A DNA stretch of 46,123 nucleotides from contig SHUZ01000002.1 in assembly GCA_009694415.1 (NCBI GenBank), forward strand, positions 1-46,123, written 5' to 3'. The notes beneath the pieces are model-generated. The model was given only the letters and a program-made list of their open reading frames with translations. It had not been told where the DNA came from and made no database searches. Positions 16,136 to 24,599 of this stretch are shown piece by piece (the first letter of the stretch is position 1; every line of letters begins with the position of its first letter). Source of the DNA: Acidimicrobiia bacterium. GTDB lineage: Bacteria; Actinomycetota; Acidimicrobiia; IMCC26256; JAENVU01. The position numbers and the translations under genes were made by a program.

Positions 16136-17199
16136 ACAGCGGATTCGGTCGCTTTCTTCGACGCCGTGGGACGCCCGCGGATGAGATCGCGCGATCGGCT
16201 GAAGACGGTTCGATAGTTCTGCTAATGCTCGACCACTTGTTGACGCCGGGGACTCCGACGCTGACGCCAGAAACCCTCGCTAATCGCGCTGGCGTTGATC
16301 GCGAGTTCTCCAATCGTCTTTGGCGAGCAATCGGCTTTCCCGACCTTCCAGAGAATGTCCCCGTCTTCACCGAGGAAGGCTTAGACGCGTTGCGGAACAT
16401 CACGGGCGGGCTTAACAGTTTCCTTACGACCGATGAAGACCCAGAGGAAGCACTCGTAAGACAAGTCCGTGCCATTTGTGCAGGACTTTCGAGGATTGCA
16501 GAAGTCCTGAGTGATGGAATCGCAGCTTCGATAACCACTGCGCGCCAGGTTGGAACGTCTGAACAGGACATCGCCTCATTGTTGGTCGATGGGCTCGACT
16601 GGCATCGCATTTCGAATCTCACCGACTACGCGCTGCGCCTTCAAGTTAGGGCTGCCGTACGGCGCAAGTGTTCCGTTGAGAATGAGCCGACATCGGATCT
16701 GAGTGTTGGTTTCCTCGATCTAGTTGGCTACACGGCGATCAGCCAAGAGCTCGACTCAGTGGACCTAGACAATTTGATCGTGCGCTTCGATGCTTTGACC
16801 CGAGACTCTGTAGCCGAACTGGGTGGTCGGGTCGTGAAGACGATTGGCGATGAAGTTATGTACGTTGCCGACGACCCACATGTCGCCGTAGAGATTGCGT
16901 TGCGCTTGACGGAGCGAACCGCTGGCGACGACCAACTACCTGAGGCGCGCGCGGGAGTGGATCTTGGAGCCGCTGTAACACGAGACGGCGACTACTACGG
17001 TCCCGCCGTCAATCTCGCACACAGGTTGGTAGAGGTTGCTCGTCCTGGAACTGTCCTCGTATCGGGGAGCGTTCATGATGCCGTCAGCGAAAACCCAGAG
17101 TTCGCATGGTCGCGCATGCGCGTTCGACGCATCCGCGACATCGGACGCATCGAGACGTTTTCGGTACGCTCCGGTGACCGTTCCACAACAGTGCATTAG
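16132..17199 (+). CDS. Class III adenylate cyclase, Rv1264-like
   Basis: About 355 residues. The proposed TTG start at 16132 forms a TTGA overlap with the acyl-CoA dehydrogenase stop; TTG 16108 in the same frame is an alternative. Residues 1-170 are helical and open with FGRFLRRRGTP, like the autoinhibitory, pH-sensing N-terminal domain of mycobacterial Rv1264 (PF16701). The catalytic domain keeps every key residue: metal Asp D196 (FLDLVGYT) and D240 (KTIGDE), adenine-selecting K236 and D287 (DYYG), and transition-state N294 and R298 (NLAHR). It should therefore make cAMP as a homodimer. Coupling to a fatty-acid gene suggests joint expression; cAMP often signals carbon status. Confidence 0.9.
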   Translation: MNSGFGRFLRRRGTPADEIARSAEDGSIVLLMLDHLLTPGTPTLTPETLANRAGVDREFSNRLWRAIGFPDLPENVPVFTEEGLDALRNITGGLNSFLTTDEDPEEALVRQVRAICAGLSRIAEVLSDGIAASITTARQVGTSEQDIASLLVDGLDWHRISNLTDYALRLQVRAAVRRKCSVENEPTSDLSVGFLDLVGYTAISQELDSVDLDNLIVRFDALTRDSVAELGGRVVKTIGDEVMYVADDPHVAVEIALRLTERTAGDDQLPEARAGVDLGAAVTRDGDYYGPAVNLAHRLVEVARPGTVLVSGSVHDAVSENPEFAWSRMRVRRIRDIGRIETFSVRSGDRSTTVH

Positions 17200-17214
17200 T
17201 AGATTCACCGGGAT

Positions 17215-18108
17215 ATGAACAGCGAACCACTTTGCCTTCTGAGCGTTCATGCTCATCCCGACGATGAAGCGTCGAAGGGCGCCGCTACCGTCGCGAAATA
17301 TGCAGCCGAAGGGATCCGAGGCGTCCTGGTTTGTTGTACTGGCGGCGAAGAAGGCGACATCCTCAATCCGGCTGTCGATACACCAGAGGTTCGTGCGGAC
17401 CTGACGAACGTGCGGGTGAAAGAGTTAGAAAACAGCGCGGATGCGATCGGATACGCGTCGTTACAAATGCTCGGCTATCGCGATTCTGGGATGAAGGACT
17501 CCGATGCGAATAGCCACGCGGAGAACTTCGCTAATGCTCCCTTCGACGAAGCCGTCGAAAAACTCGTGCGGATCATTCGTGCTGAACGCCCCCAGGTACT
17601 AATCACTTATGGCGACGAGAGCGCGTATTACCCACATCCCGACCACGTGAAGGTCCACCAGATCTCAATGCCCGCTTTTGAAGCTGCAGGAGATGCCGAA
17701 GCATTTCCAGATGCGGGGAGCCCTTGGCAGCCGAAGAAGATTTATTACACAGGCTGGTCTGGGCGTCGAATAAAGGCATTGCACGAGGCCTTTCTGGCGC
17801 GCGGCGAGGAGAGCCCTTACGTTGGATGGTTGGAACGCGGCATAGACGGCCGCGACGACCATCGATTCACAACATTCATCGATGTAAGCGACTTCTTGCA
17901 CAAACGTAGAGAGGCGCTGCTGGCGCATCGAACGCAGGTCGACCCCGATGGCTTCTGGATGCGCTTGCCCGATGATGTGATCCGCGCCGTGTTCCCTTTC
18001 GAAGAGTTCATTCTTGCCCACTCGCTAGTCGACAACCATGTTGGCGACGGCGACGTGGAAGACGATCTCTTCGCCGGGCTACGGACTGAAACCCGCGCTA
18101 CGGTCTGA
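17215..18108 (+). CDS. mca: Mycothiol S-conjugate amidase
   Basis: 297 residues. LmbE/PIG-L zinc fold with HAHPDDE at residues 12-18 (H14 and D17 zinc ligands, D16 catalytic) and the later HPDH motif. The details (SKGAATVAKYA, GGEEGDILNPA, YPHPDHVKVHQ and FPDAGSPW) fit Mca rather than the deacetylase MshB. Mca cuts mycothiol adducts of electrophiles or antibiotics to give a mercapturic acid for export, so the host presumably makes mycothiol. The gene begins 15 nt after the cyclase stop and may be co-transcribed with it, although TAGATT at 17200-17205 could be a separate -10. Confidence 0.88.
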   Translation: MNSEPLCLLSVHAHPDDEASKGAATVAKYAAEGIRGVLVCCTGGEEGDILNPAVDTPEVRADLTNVRVKELENSADAIGYASLQMLGYRDSGMKDSDANSHAENFANAPFDEAVEKLVRIIRAERPQVLITYGDESAYYPHPDHVKVHQISMPAFEAAGDAEAFPDAGSPWQPKKIYYTGWSGRRIKALHEAFLARGEESPYVGWLERGIDGRDDHRFTTFIDVSDFLHKRREALLAHRTQVDPDGFWMRLPDDVIRAVFPFEEFILAHSLVDNHVGDGDVEDDLFAGLRTETRATV

Positions 18109-18143
18109 TCGGTCTACGATCCACTAACGGAGGCACTGCAGCT

Positions 18144-18530
18144 ATGGCCAAGTATTTGTCGCAGGAATGGATTGACGAAACTCGCGTATTGGCCGAGAGT
18201 CAACCCGAACGCCCCGGCTCATCTGCCCGCATGCAGTATGTCGTCAATGGTGGACCTGACGGAACCATTAAGTACTACTGGCGCATTGAAGACGGCCAGC
18301 TCATCGAGAGCGCGCTGGGCGAGATGGAAGGTGCCGACTTCACGATGACGCTCTCCTATGCAGACTCCGTGAAGGTCCAGAATGGAGAACTCGACGCGAA
18401 CTCGGCGTTCATGCAGGGTCGTATGAAGGTGACCGGCAACATGGCCAAACTCATGCAATTGATGCCGCTGACCAACTCACCTGAGTACAAGGCGTTGCAG
18501 GAAGAGATTCGCAAAGTAACGGAGTACTAA
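18144..18530 (+). CDS. SCP2 sterol-carrier-like protein
   Basis: 128 residues, single domain. The pattern (VNGGPDGTIKYYWRIEDGQLIESALGEMEGADFTMTLSYADSVKVQNGELDANSAFMQGRMKVTGNMAKLMQL) has the hallmark of the SCP-2 fold (PF02036): a strand pair with DxT/DFTMTL, and G-x-L-x-x-x-x-A-F-M-Q-G-x-x-K-V-x-G-x-x-x-x-x-M. Such proteins bind acyl-CoAs, fatty acids or sterol-like lipids in a hydrophobic tunnel. GGAGG precedes the ATG by about 10 nt. Location downstream of an acyl-CoA dehydrogenase and before a thiolase cluster fits a role in lipid catabolism; no substrate can be named. Confidence 0.87.
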   Translation: MAKYLSQEWIDETRVLAESQPERPGSSARMQYVVNGGPDGTIKYYWRIEDGQLIESALGEMEGADFTMTLSYADSVKVQNGELDANSAFMQGRMKVTGNMAKLMQLMPLTNSPEYKALQEEIRKVTEY

Positions 18531-18554
18531 CTTCGACGACTCACAAGTCGCCAG

Positions 18555-19382
18555 TTACGACCTCTGAATCTCTCGCAGTTCTCGATATCCAATCAATGTC
18601 GCGTCCGAACGCGTGATGAGATCTGCGAACGCCGCATCTTCGCAAAGCGTCGCGTGATCTTCGACCCTATTGGCCCAGTCCGGATGCGATGAGCGTAGTT
18701 CGTCTGTGTCAACAGCCGGATGGAAGTAGACCTCGGTGACGCCCGGCCGTAGTTGCGAAAGAGCCTTTTCAATCGCTTTCTTCGAGCCGACCGATGTGTA
18801 GATGAAGTGATCGGAGAAGCAGATGCCTTCCTCGGCCGCGATGCGTCTGAACGGAAAGCCGACGAGTGGTTCTGCGCTCGCGCCTGCCATGCGTAATGGC
18901 AACGCGAATTCGCAAGCGAGTTCCAGGTACACGCTGAAGAACTCCGGTTTCAATTGGAGCGTCCCCATGTGACTATCGAGGTGACTGACATCGAAGCCCC
19001 AGAGAATGGCGCGTTCAATCTGCGCGCGACATTCTTTGGTCACTTCTTCGATGTCCGCATGTTCCCAGACATCTTCGACGGTACGCGGGAATCCTCCATC
19101 GCCATCGAGCAGGCTCGGTGAACGTGTGATTGGGCCCCATCGGTATCTTTCCCACTCTGACGTCAGGGTGAGATGCACACCTACGTCCTCGCCGCGGTAG
19201 TCAGCCGCAGCATCACGTGACCATGGGCAGGGGACCATGAGAGTGGCACTAGTTGCTACACCGGTACGGAGGGATTCGTAAATGGCGACATTCGCCGATC
19301 GTGAGGATCCGAGATCGTCGCAGTTGATGATCACGAGTTTCGCGTCGGGCGCGTAGCCGAGCCGTTCTGCGAGCGTGGACAC
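18555..19382 (-). CDS. ChbG/HpnK (YdjC) family carbohydrate deacetylase
   Basis: 275 residues. It contains the YdjC signature: INCDDLG near residue 20, GVATSATLMVPCPW, DVGVHLTLTSEW, and SHLDSHMG (Asp and His metal ligands). The family comprises zinc- or magnesium-dependent deacetylases such as ChbG (chitooligosaccharides) and HpnK (hopanoid pathway). Substrate here is uncertain. The GTG start at 19382 has a -10 hexamer TAGCCT 6 nt upstream that overlaps the end of the LLM gene, so it probably has its own leaderless promoter. The convergent gap with the SCP2 gene holds only a weak 5-bp stem (18537-18550). Confidence 0.88.
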   Translation of the reverse strand: MSTLAERLGYAPDAKLVIINCDDLGSSRSANVAIYESLRTGVATSATLMVPCPWSRDAAADYRGEDVGVHLTLTSEWERYRWGPITRSPSLLDGDGGFPRTVEDVWEHADIEEVTKECRAQIERAILWGFDVSHLDSHMGTLQLKPEFFSVYLELACEFALPLRMAGASAEPLVGFPFRRIAAEEGICFSDHFIYTSVGSKKAIEKALSQLRPGVTEVYFHPAVDTDELRSSHPDWANRVEDHATLCEDAAFADLITRSDATLIGYRELREIQRS

Positions 19383-19388
19383 GTTTAC

Positions 19389-19394
19389 AGGCTA
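19389..19394 (-). promoter_or_regulatory. Putative -10 element of a leaderless promoter (YdjC-family gene)
   Basis: TAGCCT on the minus strand ends 6 nt before the GTG at 19382. It overlaps the last codon of the upstream LLM gene. Confidence 0.5.
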
Positions 19395-20333
19395 TGCGAA
19401 GTGATTGGTAAAAAGGCCGCCCACGCGGCGCACGATGTCTGGGCCAGCAAACGGCATGTTCACTATCACGTCATCCACGCCAGCCTCGATCAACTCGGCG
19501 ACGCGTTCAGCGGCTTCGCTGTCGTTACCGATAATGAATCGCTCATCCGTTTCAGCACCCGCTCCAGCCTCGATCATCGCACGGGTTCCGCCGGTTTCCG
19601 CCGATGAGTTTGTGAGCATCAAGGTACCGAGCCAGGTCAAACGGATTTCAGCTGGGTCGCGGCCTACGTCAGCGCAGTGCCGGTGCAAGACGTCCAATAG
19701 CCGCCGCACGGTGGCAGGAGATCCAGAGATGTTGGCGCGATCTGCATATTGCGCCACGAGTTTGAGTGTGCGTCGCTCACCGCTCCCGCCAATCATGATT
19801 GGTATCCCGTCGGAACGGATCGGCCGTGGCAGGTTCCTTGCGTCGGTGATTGAGTAGTAGCGGCCAGAGAAGTTCGCGTGGTCTGTCGTGAACATCGCCC
19901 GGCATATCTGGACAGCTTCTTCAAGTCGGTCGAGCCGCTCGCCCGCTGGAGGGAACGCGAATCCCAAAGCGTCGTGTTCGATGTCGTACCAAGCGGCCCC
20001 TAGTCCGCAGACGGCACGGCCACGCGAGATCACGTCGAGAGTGGTGACCATCTTCGCGACGAGCGCTGGATTGCGGTACGTCACTCCCGTTACCAGTGTT
20101 CCAAGTTCTACGCGTTCGGTACGAGCAGCGAGGGCGGATAGCAATGTGTAACCCTCAAGCATTGGCTGGTCTGGGCCGCCTAGTGGGGGCAACTGGAAAA
20201 AGTGATCCATTACCCATACCGATGCGAAGCCACTCGTCTCGGCTGCGACTGCGAGGGTGGCCACGTTTTCGAACAGTTGGTCGTCTGGAACATCTTGGCT
20301 GAAATTGGGAATCTGGAACCCGAAGGTCGTCAT
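19392..20333 (-). CDS. LLM-class flavin/F420-dependent oxidoreductase
   Basis: 313 residues from ATG 20333, which shares ATGA with the thiolase stop; the longer upstream frame lies inside thiolase. Luciferase-like TIM barrel: FGFQIPNFSQD start, GFASVWVMDHFFQLP, RVELGTLVTGVTYRNPALVAKMVTTLDVISRGRAVCGLGAAWYDIEH, and PIMIGGSGERRTLKLVAQYADRANI. This closely follows the F420-dependent subfamily (TIGR03560-like). Translation coupling to a thiolase suggests that it reduces or oxidises an intermediate of acyl-CoA or steroid-type degradation, though this is inference. Confidence 0.88.
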   Translation of the reverse strand: MTTFGFQIPNFSQDVPDDQLFENVATLAVAAETSGFASVWVMDHFFQLPPLGGPDQPMLEGYTLLSALAARTERVELGTLVTGVTYRNPALVAKMVTTLDVISRGRAVCGLGAAWYDIEHDALGFAFPPAGERLDRLEEAVQICRAMFTTDHANFSGRYYSITDARNLPRPIRSDGIPIMIGGSGERRTLKLVAQYADRANISGSPATVRRLLDVLHRHCADVGRDPAEIRLTWLGTLMLTNSSAETGGTRAMIEAGAGAETDERFIIGNDSEAAERVAELIEAGVDDVIVNMPFAGPDIVRRVGGLFTNHFA

Positions 20334-21520
20334 CAGATGCGCTCGATGAGCGTGCCGGTGCCTAGACCGCCGCCGCAACACATGGTCACGAGCCCGAAAG
20401 TTCCGTCGATGCGTTCTAACTCATGCAATGCCGTGGTGATGAGACGAGCGCCAGTCGCTCCCACTGGGTGCCCAATCGCGATTGCTCCGCCGTTGGGATT
20501 GACGCGTTCCATGTCTGGTTTCAGTTCGCGTTCCCACGCCAGAACAACAGAAGCGAAGGCCTCGTTGATCTCGATGGTGTCTATGTCCTGCATGGAAAGA
20601 TTGTTGCGATCGAGGAGTCGGTTTGTCGCGTCGATTGGGCCGGTGAGCATCAGTACCGGGTCTGTACCCACTAGGCACTGATCGACGAGACGTGCACGCG
20701 GGGTGAGGCCAAGTTGGTTGGCCTTCTCAAAGGTCATCAGAAGTACGGCTGCTGCGCCGTCGCTGATCTGACTTGAGGTGCCAGCCGTGTGAACGCCATC
20801 TTCTCGCGCAATTGCCTTGAGCGCAGACAAGGCTTCGAGGGACGTTTCGCGAAGGCCTTCGTCTATTGCGACTCGATGGGTGGAACCAGTCGGCTTGCCG
20901 TCGTCACCTAGATCTGGCGCTTCGACCTCGACTACCTCGCGTTCGAATCGGCCTTCACTCCATGCGCGTCGAGCGTGGTTCTGAGACGCAAGCCCGAATG
21001 CATCACATTCGGCGCGCGTAATACCCCAGGAGTCAGCGATCCGTTCAGCGCCTTCGAATTGTGACGTGGGCTCGTATTGGGGGAAGTAGGAACGAGGCAA
21101 AGGCCGGTCCATGTCCTTTACCATCGTCGCACCGAGCGGAACCTTGCTCATCAACTCGACGCCGCAGGACAATGCTGCGTCGATAACGCCCGCCTTCACC
21201 AATGCGGCAGCGAGGTTTGTTGCTTGCTGTGCCGATCCACACTGCGCATCGACCGTTGTTGCTGCAACTTCGAAGGGAAGTCCTGCGGATAGCCATGCGG
21301 TCCGGGCAATGTTGAATGTCTGTGGTCCAACTTGTCCCACGCAACCGCCGACAACTTGTCCAATGTCGGTGGGATTGATTCCCGAACGCTCGATAGCGGC
21401 TAGTTGCACGGCCCCCAACAGATCTGCTGGATGCATGGTGGAGAGCCCACCGTTGCGTTTACCCAACGGGGATCTGACGGCCTCAACGATTACGACGTCG
21501 GTATCGGCGATTTTGCTCAT
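20333..21520 (-). CDS. Acetyl-CoA C-acetyltransferase (thiolase)
   Basis: 395 residues from ATG 21520, preceded by a strong GGAGGA. Thiolase motifs: nucleophile Cys in VDAQCGSAQQATNLAA, INEAFASVVLAWERE, GGAIAIGHPVGATGARL, and the second Cys in CCGGGLGTG. It either cleaves a 3-ketoacyl-CoA or condenses acetyl-CoA. The stop overlaps the start of the LLM oxidoreductase (ATGA), so the two form an operon. The wording (VRSPLGKRNGGLS near the N-terminus) resembles FadA-type thiolases of actinobacterial lipid and steroid catabolism. No hydratase or hydroxyacyl-CoA dehydrogenase is adjacent. Confidence 0.94.
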   Translation of the reverse strand: MSKIADTDVVIVEAVRSPLGKRNGGLSTMHPADLLGAVQLAAIERSGINPTDIGQVVGGCVGQVGPQTFNIARTAWLSAGLPFEVAATTVDAQCGSAQQATNLAAALVKAGVIDAALSCGVELMSKVPLGATMVKDMDRPLPRSYFPQYEPTSQFEGAERIADSWGITRAECDAFGLASQNHARRAWSEGRFEREVVEVEAPDLGDDGKPTGSTHRVAIDEGLRETSLEALSALKAIAREDGVHTAGTSSQISDGAAAVLLMTFEKANQLGLTPRARLVDQCLVGTDPVLMLTGPIDATNRLLDRNNLSMQDIDTIEINEAFASVVLAWERELKPDMERVNPNGGAIAIGHPVGATGARLITTALHELERIDGTFGLVTMCCGGGLGTGTLIERI

Positions 21521-21561
21521 GGGGTCCTCCGGAAGGGAAAGCCTGGATGGTACCGCTCGCA

Positions 21562-22536
21562 TCAAGAAACACTCAAAATCAACTTTCCGAATGTTGTATT
21601 TGAAGCGAGTAGGTCGTAGCCGGTAGCGGCGTCTTGGAAGTCAAAGACATTTTCGATCGCAGGCGAAATAGATCGATCGGTCAGAAATGGCCCGACCTCG
21701 TTCATGAAACGCGACGTGACACTCGCCTTTTCCTCAATAGAGCGGGTGCGCAACATCGTTCCCATCATGCGCAAACGCTTACCCATCATTGCGAGCAGGG
21801 GAATCTTCGCGCTACCGCCAGCGAGCGTGCCGACCACAACGATTCGACCAAGTGGAGCCGAAGCGATCACGTCCGCGGTTACGTACGCACCTCCAACGAG
21901 ATCGATCACCACATCTGGAGCACCTCCGCTTGTTATGAGGTCAGCTAACGCCTGCATTTCGATACCGTCGGTTGCCACTACGCCGTGTTGAAGGCCAAGC
22001 GCGCGTGCACGTTCCAACTTTGATTCAGTTCGCGCTGTGCCGGTAACGGGACATCCGAGGGATACGGCGATTTGTATGACTGCTGTACCGACTCCGGAAC
22101 CGGCGGCGTGCACAAGTACGCGCTCGCCCGGTACTAGTAGGGCTTGTGTGCGCATTGCATCATGCGCGGTGAAGAATGCTTCTGGGATCCCACCCGCGGT
22201 CACAACATCGAGACCGCTCGGTATCGCTGCGCAATGGGTCGCGTGCACGGCAACGAACTCGGCCTGAGCCCCGCCAGCAACGATTCCCATGACCGAGGTT
22301 CCGATTGCGGGATGATCGACTCCTTGACCCAACTCTTCTACGATGCCTGAGAACTCGAGACCAGGAATATCCGGGGCGATTCCAGGGGGCGGGGGATACA
22401 GGCCGCTTCGCTGCAGAAGGTCTGCGCGGTTCAGTCCGGCGGCCCGAACGCGGACGAGCACTTCGCCGTGACTGGGCGACGGTCTTGGGCGCTCATCGAT
22501 TTGGATCTGGCCCGAATCGACAACTACTGCTCGCAT
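21562..22536 (-). CDS. Zinc-free quinone/NADPH oxidoreductase (PIG3-like MDR)
   Basis: 324 residues. Medium-chain dehydrogenase/reductase of the quinone oxidoreductase type: GLNRADLLQRSGLYPPPPG and DIPGLEFSGIVEELG match the PIG3/TP53I3 subgroup; HAAGSGVGTAVIQIAVSLG binds NADPH; the zinc-binding cysteines of alcohol dehydrogenases are absent. It likely reduces quinones or enones. The start ATG 22536 is supported by TAGCCT 7 nt upstream. It ends about 40 nt before thiolase and may read into it, although thiolase has its own ribosome-binding site. Confidence 0.92.
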   Translation of the reverse strand: MRAVVVDSGQIQIDERPRPSPSHGEVLVRVRAAGLNRADLLQRSGLYPPPPGIAPDIPGLEFSGIVEELGQGVDHPAIGTSVMGIVAGGAQAEFVAVHATHCAAIPSGLDVVTAGGIPEAFFTAHDAMRTQALLVPGERVLVHAAGSGVGTAVIQIAVSLGCPVTGTARTESKLERARALGLQHGVVATDGIEMQALADLITSGGAPDVVIDLVGGAYVTADVIASAPLGRIVVVGTLAGGSAKIPLLAMMGKRLRMMGTMLRTRSIEEKASVTSRFMNEVGPFLTDRSISPAIENVFDFQDAATGYDLLASNTTFGKLILSVS

Positions 22537-22543
22537 TTCGCCG

Positions 22544-22549
22544 AGGCTA
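22544..22549 (-). promoter_or_regulatory. Putative -10 element of a leaderless promoter (quinone oxidoreductase)
   Basis: TAGCCT on the minus strand ends 7 nt before the ATG at 22536. Confidence 0.5.
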
Positions 22550-22611
22550 GCGCTGAGGGCTTGGGGATCAACTCAGCGCCGGCTTGTGGCGCGGTTGAAG
22601 CGCTGCTCGCC

Positions 22612-23994
22612 TTACGCGCCGAGGGCGAGCAGAGAATCGAATGATTCTTTGATGTACTCGACGAGTGCATCGGGATCAGTGATAGCGGCTGGATCCGAGT
22701 GAACGCCCATGCAGAGGGTTCCGCCGTAGGAGATGAGAGTGACATTGAGCGCGCAGCCCGCTCTCGGTCCCATCGGAAATGTCGCGTCTATCCGGGTCCC
22801 GCCGATGAAGAGAGGTTCTCGGCTCCCGCGGATGTTCGATGTAGCGAAGTCGATCGTGCGTGTTTGGGTACGCGTGAGCGCCACGAGAACCGAAGTTGGG
22901 AGGACGGCCGTTAGTCCGGCTAATGAATCTACCGCTGCGAGTGCCGGCTCGATCCGCACATCTCCGAGCCGCTGTCGTATTTGTGAAAACCGCGCGGCAG
23001 GATCCTTGGGACCTACTGGTACCAGTAGGCGGCTAGGGGCGAAACGGTTAGCAGCTTCATCTCCTGAGGAGCGCGTCGAGACAGGCATTGCCATCCGCAG
23101 CTCATCGACCGGCACGCCCATGCGTTCGTGGTAGAGCCCGAGCCCGCCGGCGACTCCTGTTACGAATGCATCGTTCAAACTTCCACCGAGCGCGTGTGCG
23201 ACGGCGATCGTTTGGTCTAGCGGAACTTCGCAAATATCGAAGCGCCGTGTCAGGCAATGCTGCGCCATGAGTGGCGACCGAGCGCGGTCGGTTACGAGTA
23301 CTTGGCGGCGCAGAGATTGGAGTACTCGCGCAGTCTTTGTTGGGTGAGCGGCTCCTTGTACGAGGCCCGTAGCCGTTCGCCATGCGATCTCGATGCTTTC
23401 GCGTGATGCGAATGTGAGTGCATCACGAAGGACATCGATCGGTGAATCGCGGTTTACTGGATCATGCTCAACTGGGTGTTCTGCAACGGCGTCGCGCAGC
23501 AACGAATGCATTCCGTAGTCGGGATCCCGCTCAGAATCGACGAGACTCATCGACAGGCGCATACCACCTACGCCGTCCGTGATGGTGTGATGCAGTTTCT
23601 GGAGTAGCGCAGAGCGTCCGCCGGCTAAACCCCGAATGATCGTGAATTCCCACAGGGGCCGTGAACGATCGAATGGAGTTGCGCACAATGTTGCGGCGAG
23701 ATCCAGCAGTTGGCGCATCGAACCTGGTCCCGGAAGCGTCGCGGAGCGAAGGTGGTAGTCGATTTCAAAAGTTGGGTCCGGTCGCCACTCAGGGGGAGCA
23801 ATCCGAATCGGAGGTGACACGACACGGTGAGAAAGGCGAGGGATGGCGATCAGCGCTTCGCCGATCTTCGCCTTGAGGCGCGTTAGGTCGGGTTCGCCGT
23901 CGAGCAAACTTAGGTTGCAGACGTCGGAACGCAACGCCGGATCTTTTTCGACGGCCCACATGACCGCCTCGGATGGCGACATACGCTCCGACAT
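22612..23994 (-). CDS. Wax ester synthase / diacylglycerol acyltransferase (WS/DGAT)
   Basis: 460 residues from ATG 23994; an upstream frame exists but overlaps the next gene. WS/DGAT landmarks: MSPSEAVMWAVEKDP start, PLWEFTIIRGL, catalytic HHTITDG (HHxxxDG), NDAFVTGVAGGL, and the C-terminal SNIRGSREPLFIGGTRI segment. It transfers fatty acyl groups from acyl-CoA to diacylglycerol or fatty alcohols, making storage lipids at the membrane. This fits a lipid-metabolising actinobacterium. It directly follows the DsbA-like gene (8 nt), with no ribosome-binding site of note, and may be read through from it. Confidence 0.93.
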   Translation of the reverse strand: MSERMSPSEAVMWAVEKDPALRSDVCNLSLLDGEPDLTRLKAKIGEALIAIPRLSHRVVSPPIRIAPPEWRPDPTFEIDYHLRSATLPGPGSMRQLLDLAATLCATPFDRSRPLWEFTIIRGLAGGRSALLQKLHHTITDGVGGMRLSMSLVDSERDPDYGMHSLLRDAVAEHPVEHDPVNRDSPIDVLRDALTFASRESIEIAWRTATGLVQGAAHPTKTARVLQSLRRQVLVTDRARSPLMAQHCLTRRFDICEVPLDQTIAVAHALGGSLNDAFVTGVAGGLGLYHERMGVPVDELRMAMPVSTRSSGDEAANRFAPSRLLVPVGPKDPAARFSQIRQRLGDVRIEPALAAVDSLAGLTAVLPTSVLVALTRTQTRTIDFATSNIRGSREPLFIGGTRIDATFPMGPRAGCALNVTLISYGGTLCMGVHSDPAAITDPDALVEYIKESFDSLLALGA

Positions 23995-24002
23995 GGGCCC
24001 GT

Positions 24003-24587
24003 CTACCGTGCGATTCGGGTGCGCTTGAACTCGTTCAGCCGATCCCAGCTGAGCATGTCGAGCGCGCGCAGCAGATCGTCGGCTCGACCTCGCTCCATGA
24101 AACGAATAAATACCGCTTCCTCGCCTTCGATGAAGGTGGGAACGCCAAATACGTTCCATCTTTCGACCGCTTCGGTGTGCTCCTCTGCAAGAACCTTGAG
24201 TGGTCGTCCGCTTGCAACCTCTTCCTGAACGGCTGCGGCATCGATCCCGACGGAATTGATTACTTCGACGAGCACGTTTTCGTCGTTCAACTGCCGCGCT
24301 TGGTCATGGCGCGCTGCGAACAGTGCGATGTGCGCGTCCAAAAAACTTTCGGGGAACGCGTCGCGAATCGCTATTCCGTAAAGGAGCGCCAGTGCTCCAG
24401 TGCCCCACTCGCTTGGCTCGCGTGTCCAGATTGGTGGCTCGCCTTCTTCGAGATGGTTCTGGTCCAGCGAGAAAGGGAGGAAGCGCACGTCGAGGTCAGC
24501 CCCTGCGCGCAGTGCAGCGATGGCGGCCTCGTGTCCGTTGCGAGCGAACGGGCACCGATAATCGAACGTGACCGTGATCTCGCGCAT
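24003..24587 (-). CDS. DsbA-fold oxidoreductase-like protein (FrnE type)
   Basis: 194 residues, no signal peptide. Thioredoxin/DsbA fold: TFDYRCPFARNG in the active-site position, a helical insertion, and the cis-proline strand FGVPTFIEGE near residue 150. Only one cysteine remains at the site (CPFA, not CPxC), so it is not a classical disulfide catalyst; the layout matches FrnE / 2-hydroxychromene-2-carboxylate isomerase relatives, where glutathione- or mycothiol-like cofactors may act. The ATG 24587 is preceded by TAGGAT 6 nt upstream, which overlaps the end of the PAP2 gene. Confidence 0.85.
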   Translation of the reverse strand: MREITVTFDYRCPFARNGHEAAIAALRAGADLDVRFLPFSLDQNHLEEGEPPIWTREPSEWGTGALALLYGIAIRDAFPESFLDAHIALFAARHDQARQLNDENVLVEVINSVGIDAAAVQEEVASGRPLKVLAEEHTEAVERWNVFGVPTFIEGEEAVFIRFMERGRADDLLRALDMLSWDRLNEFKRTRIAR

Positions 24588-24593
24588 GTCGCG

Positions 24594-24599
24594 ATCCTA
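24594..24599 (-). promoter_or_regulatory. Putative -10 element of a leaderless promoter (DsbA-like gene)
   Basis: TAGGAT on the minus strand ends 6 nt before ATG 24587. It overlaps the PAP2 stop codon. Confidence 0.5.

Noticed and set aside
18537..18550. Possible terminator hairpin in the SCP2-deacetylase gap
   Set aside because: Only 5 bp pair, with a 4-nt loop and no T-run; too weak to call.
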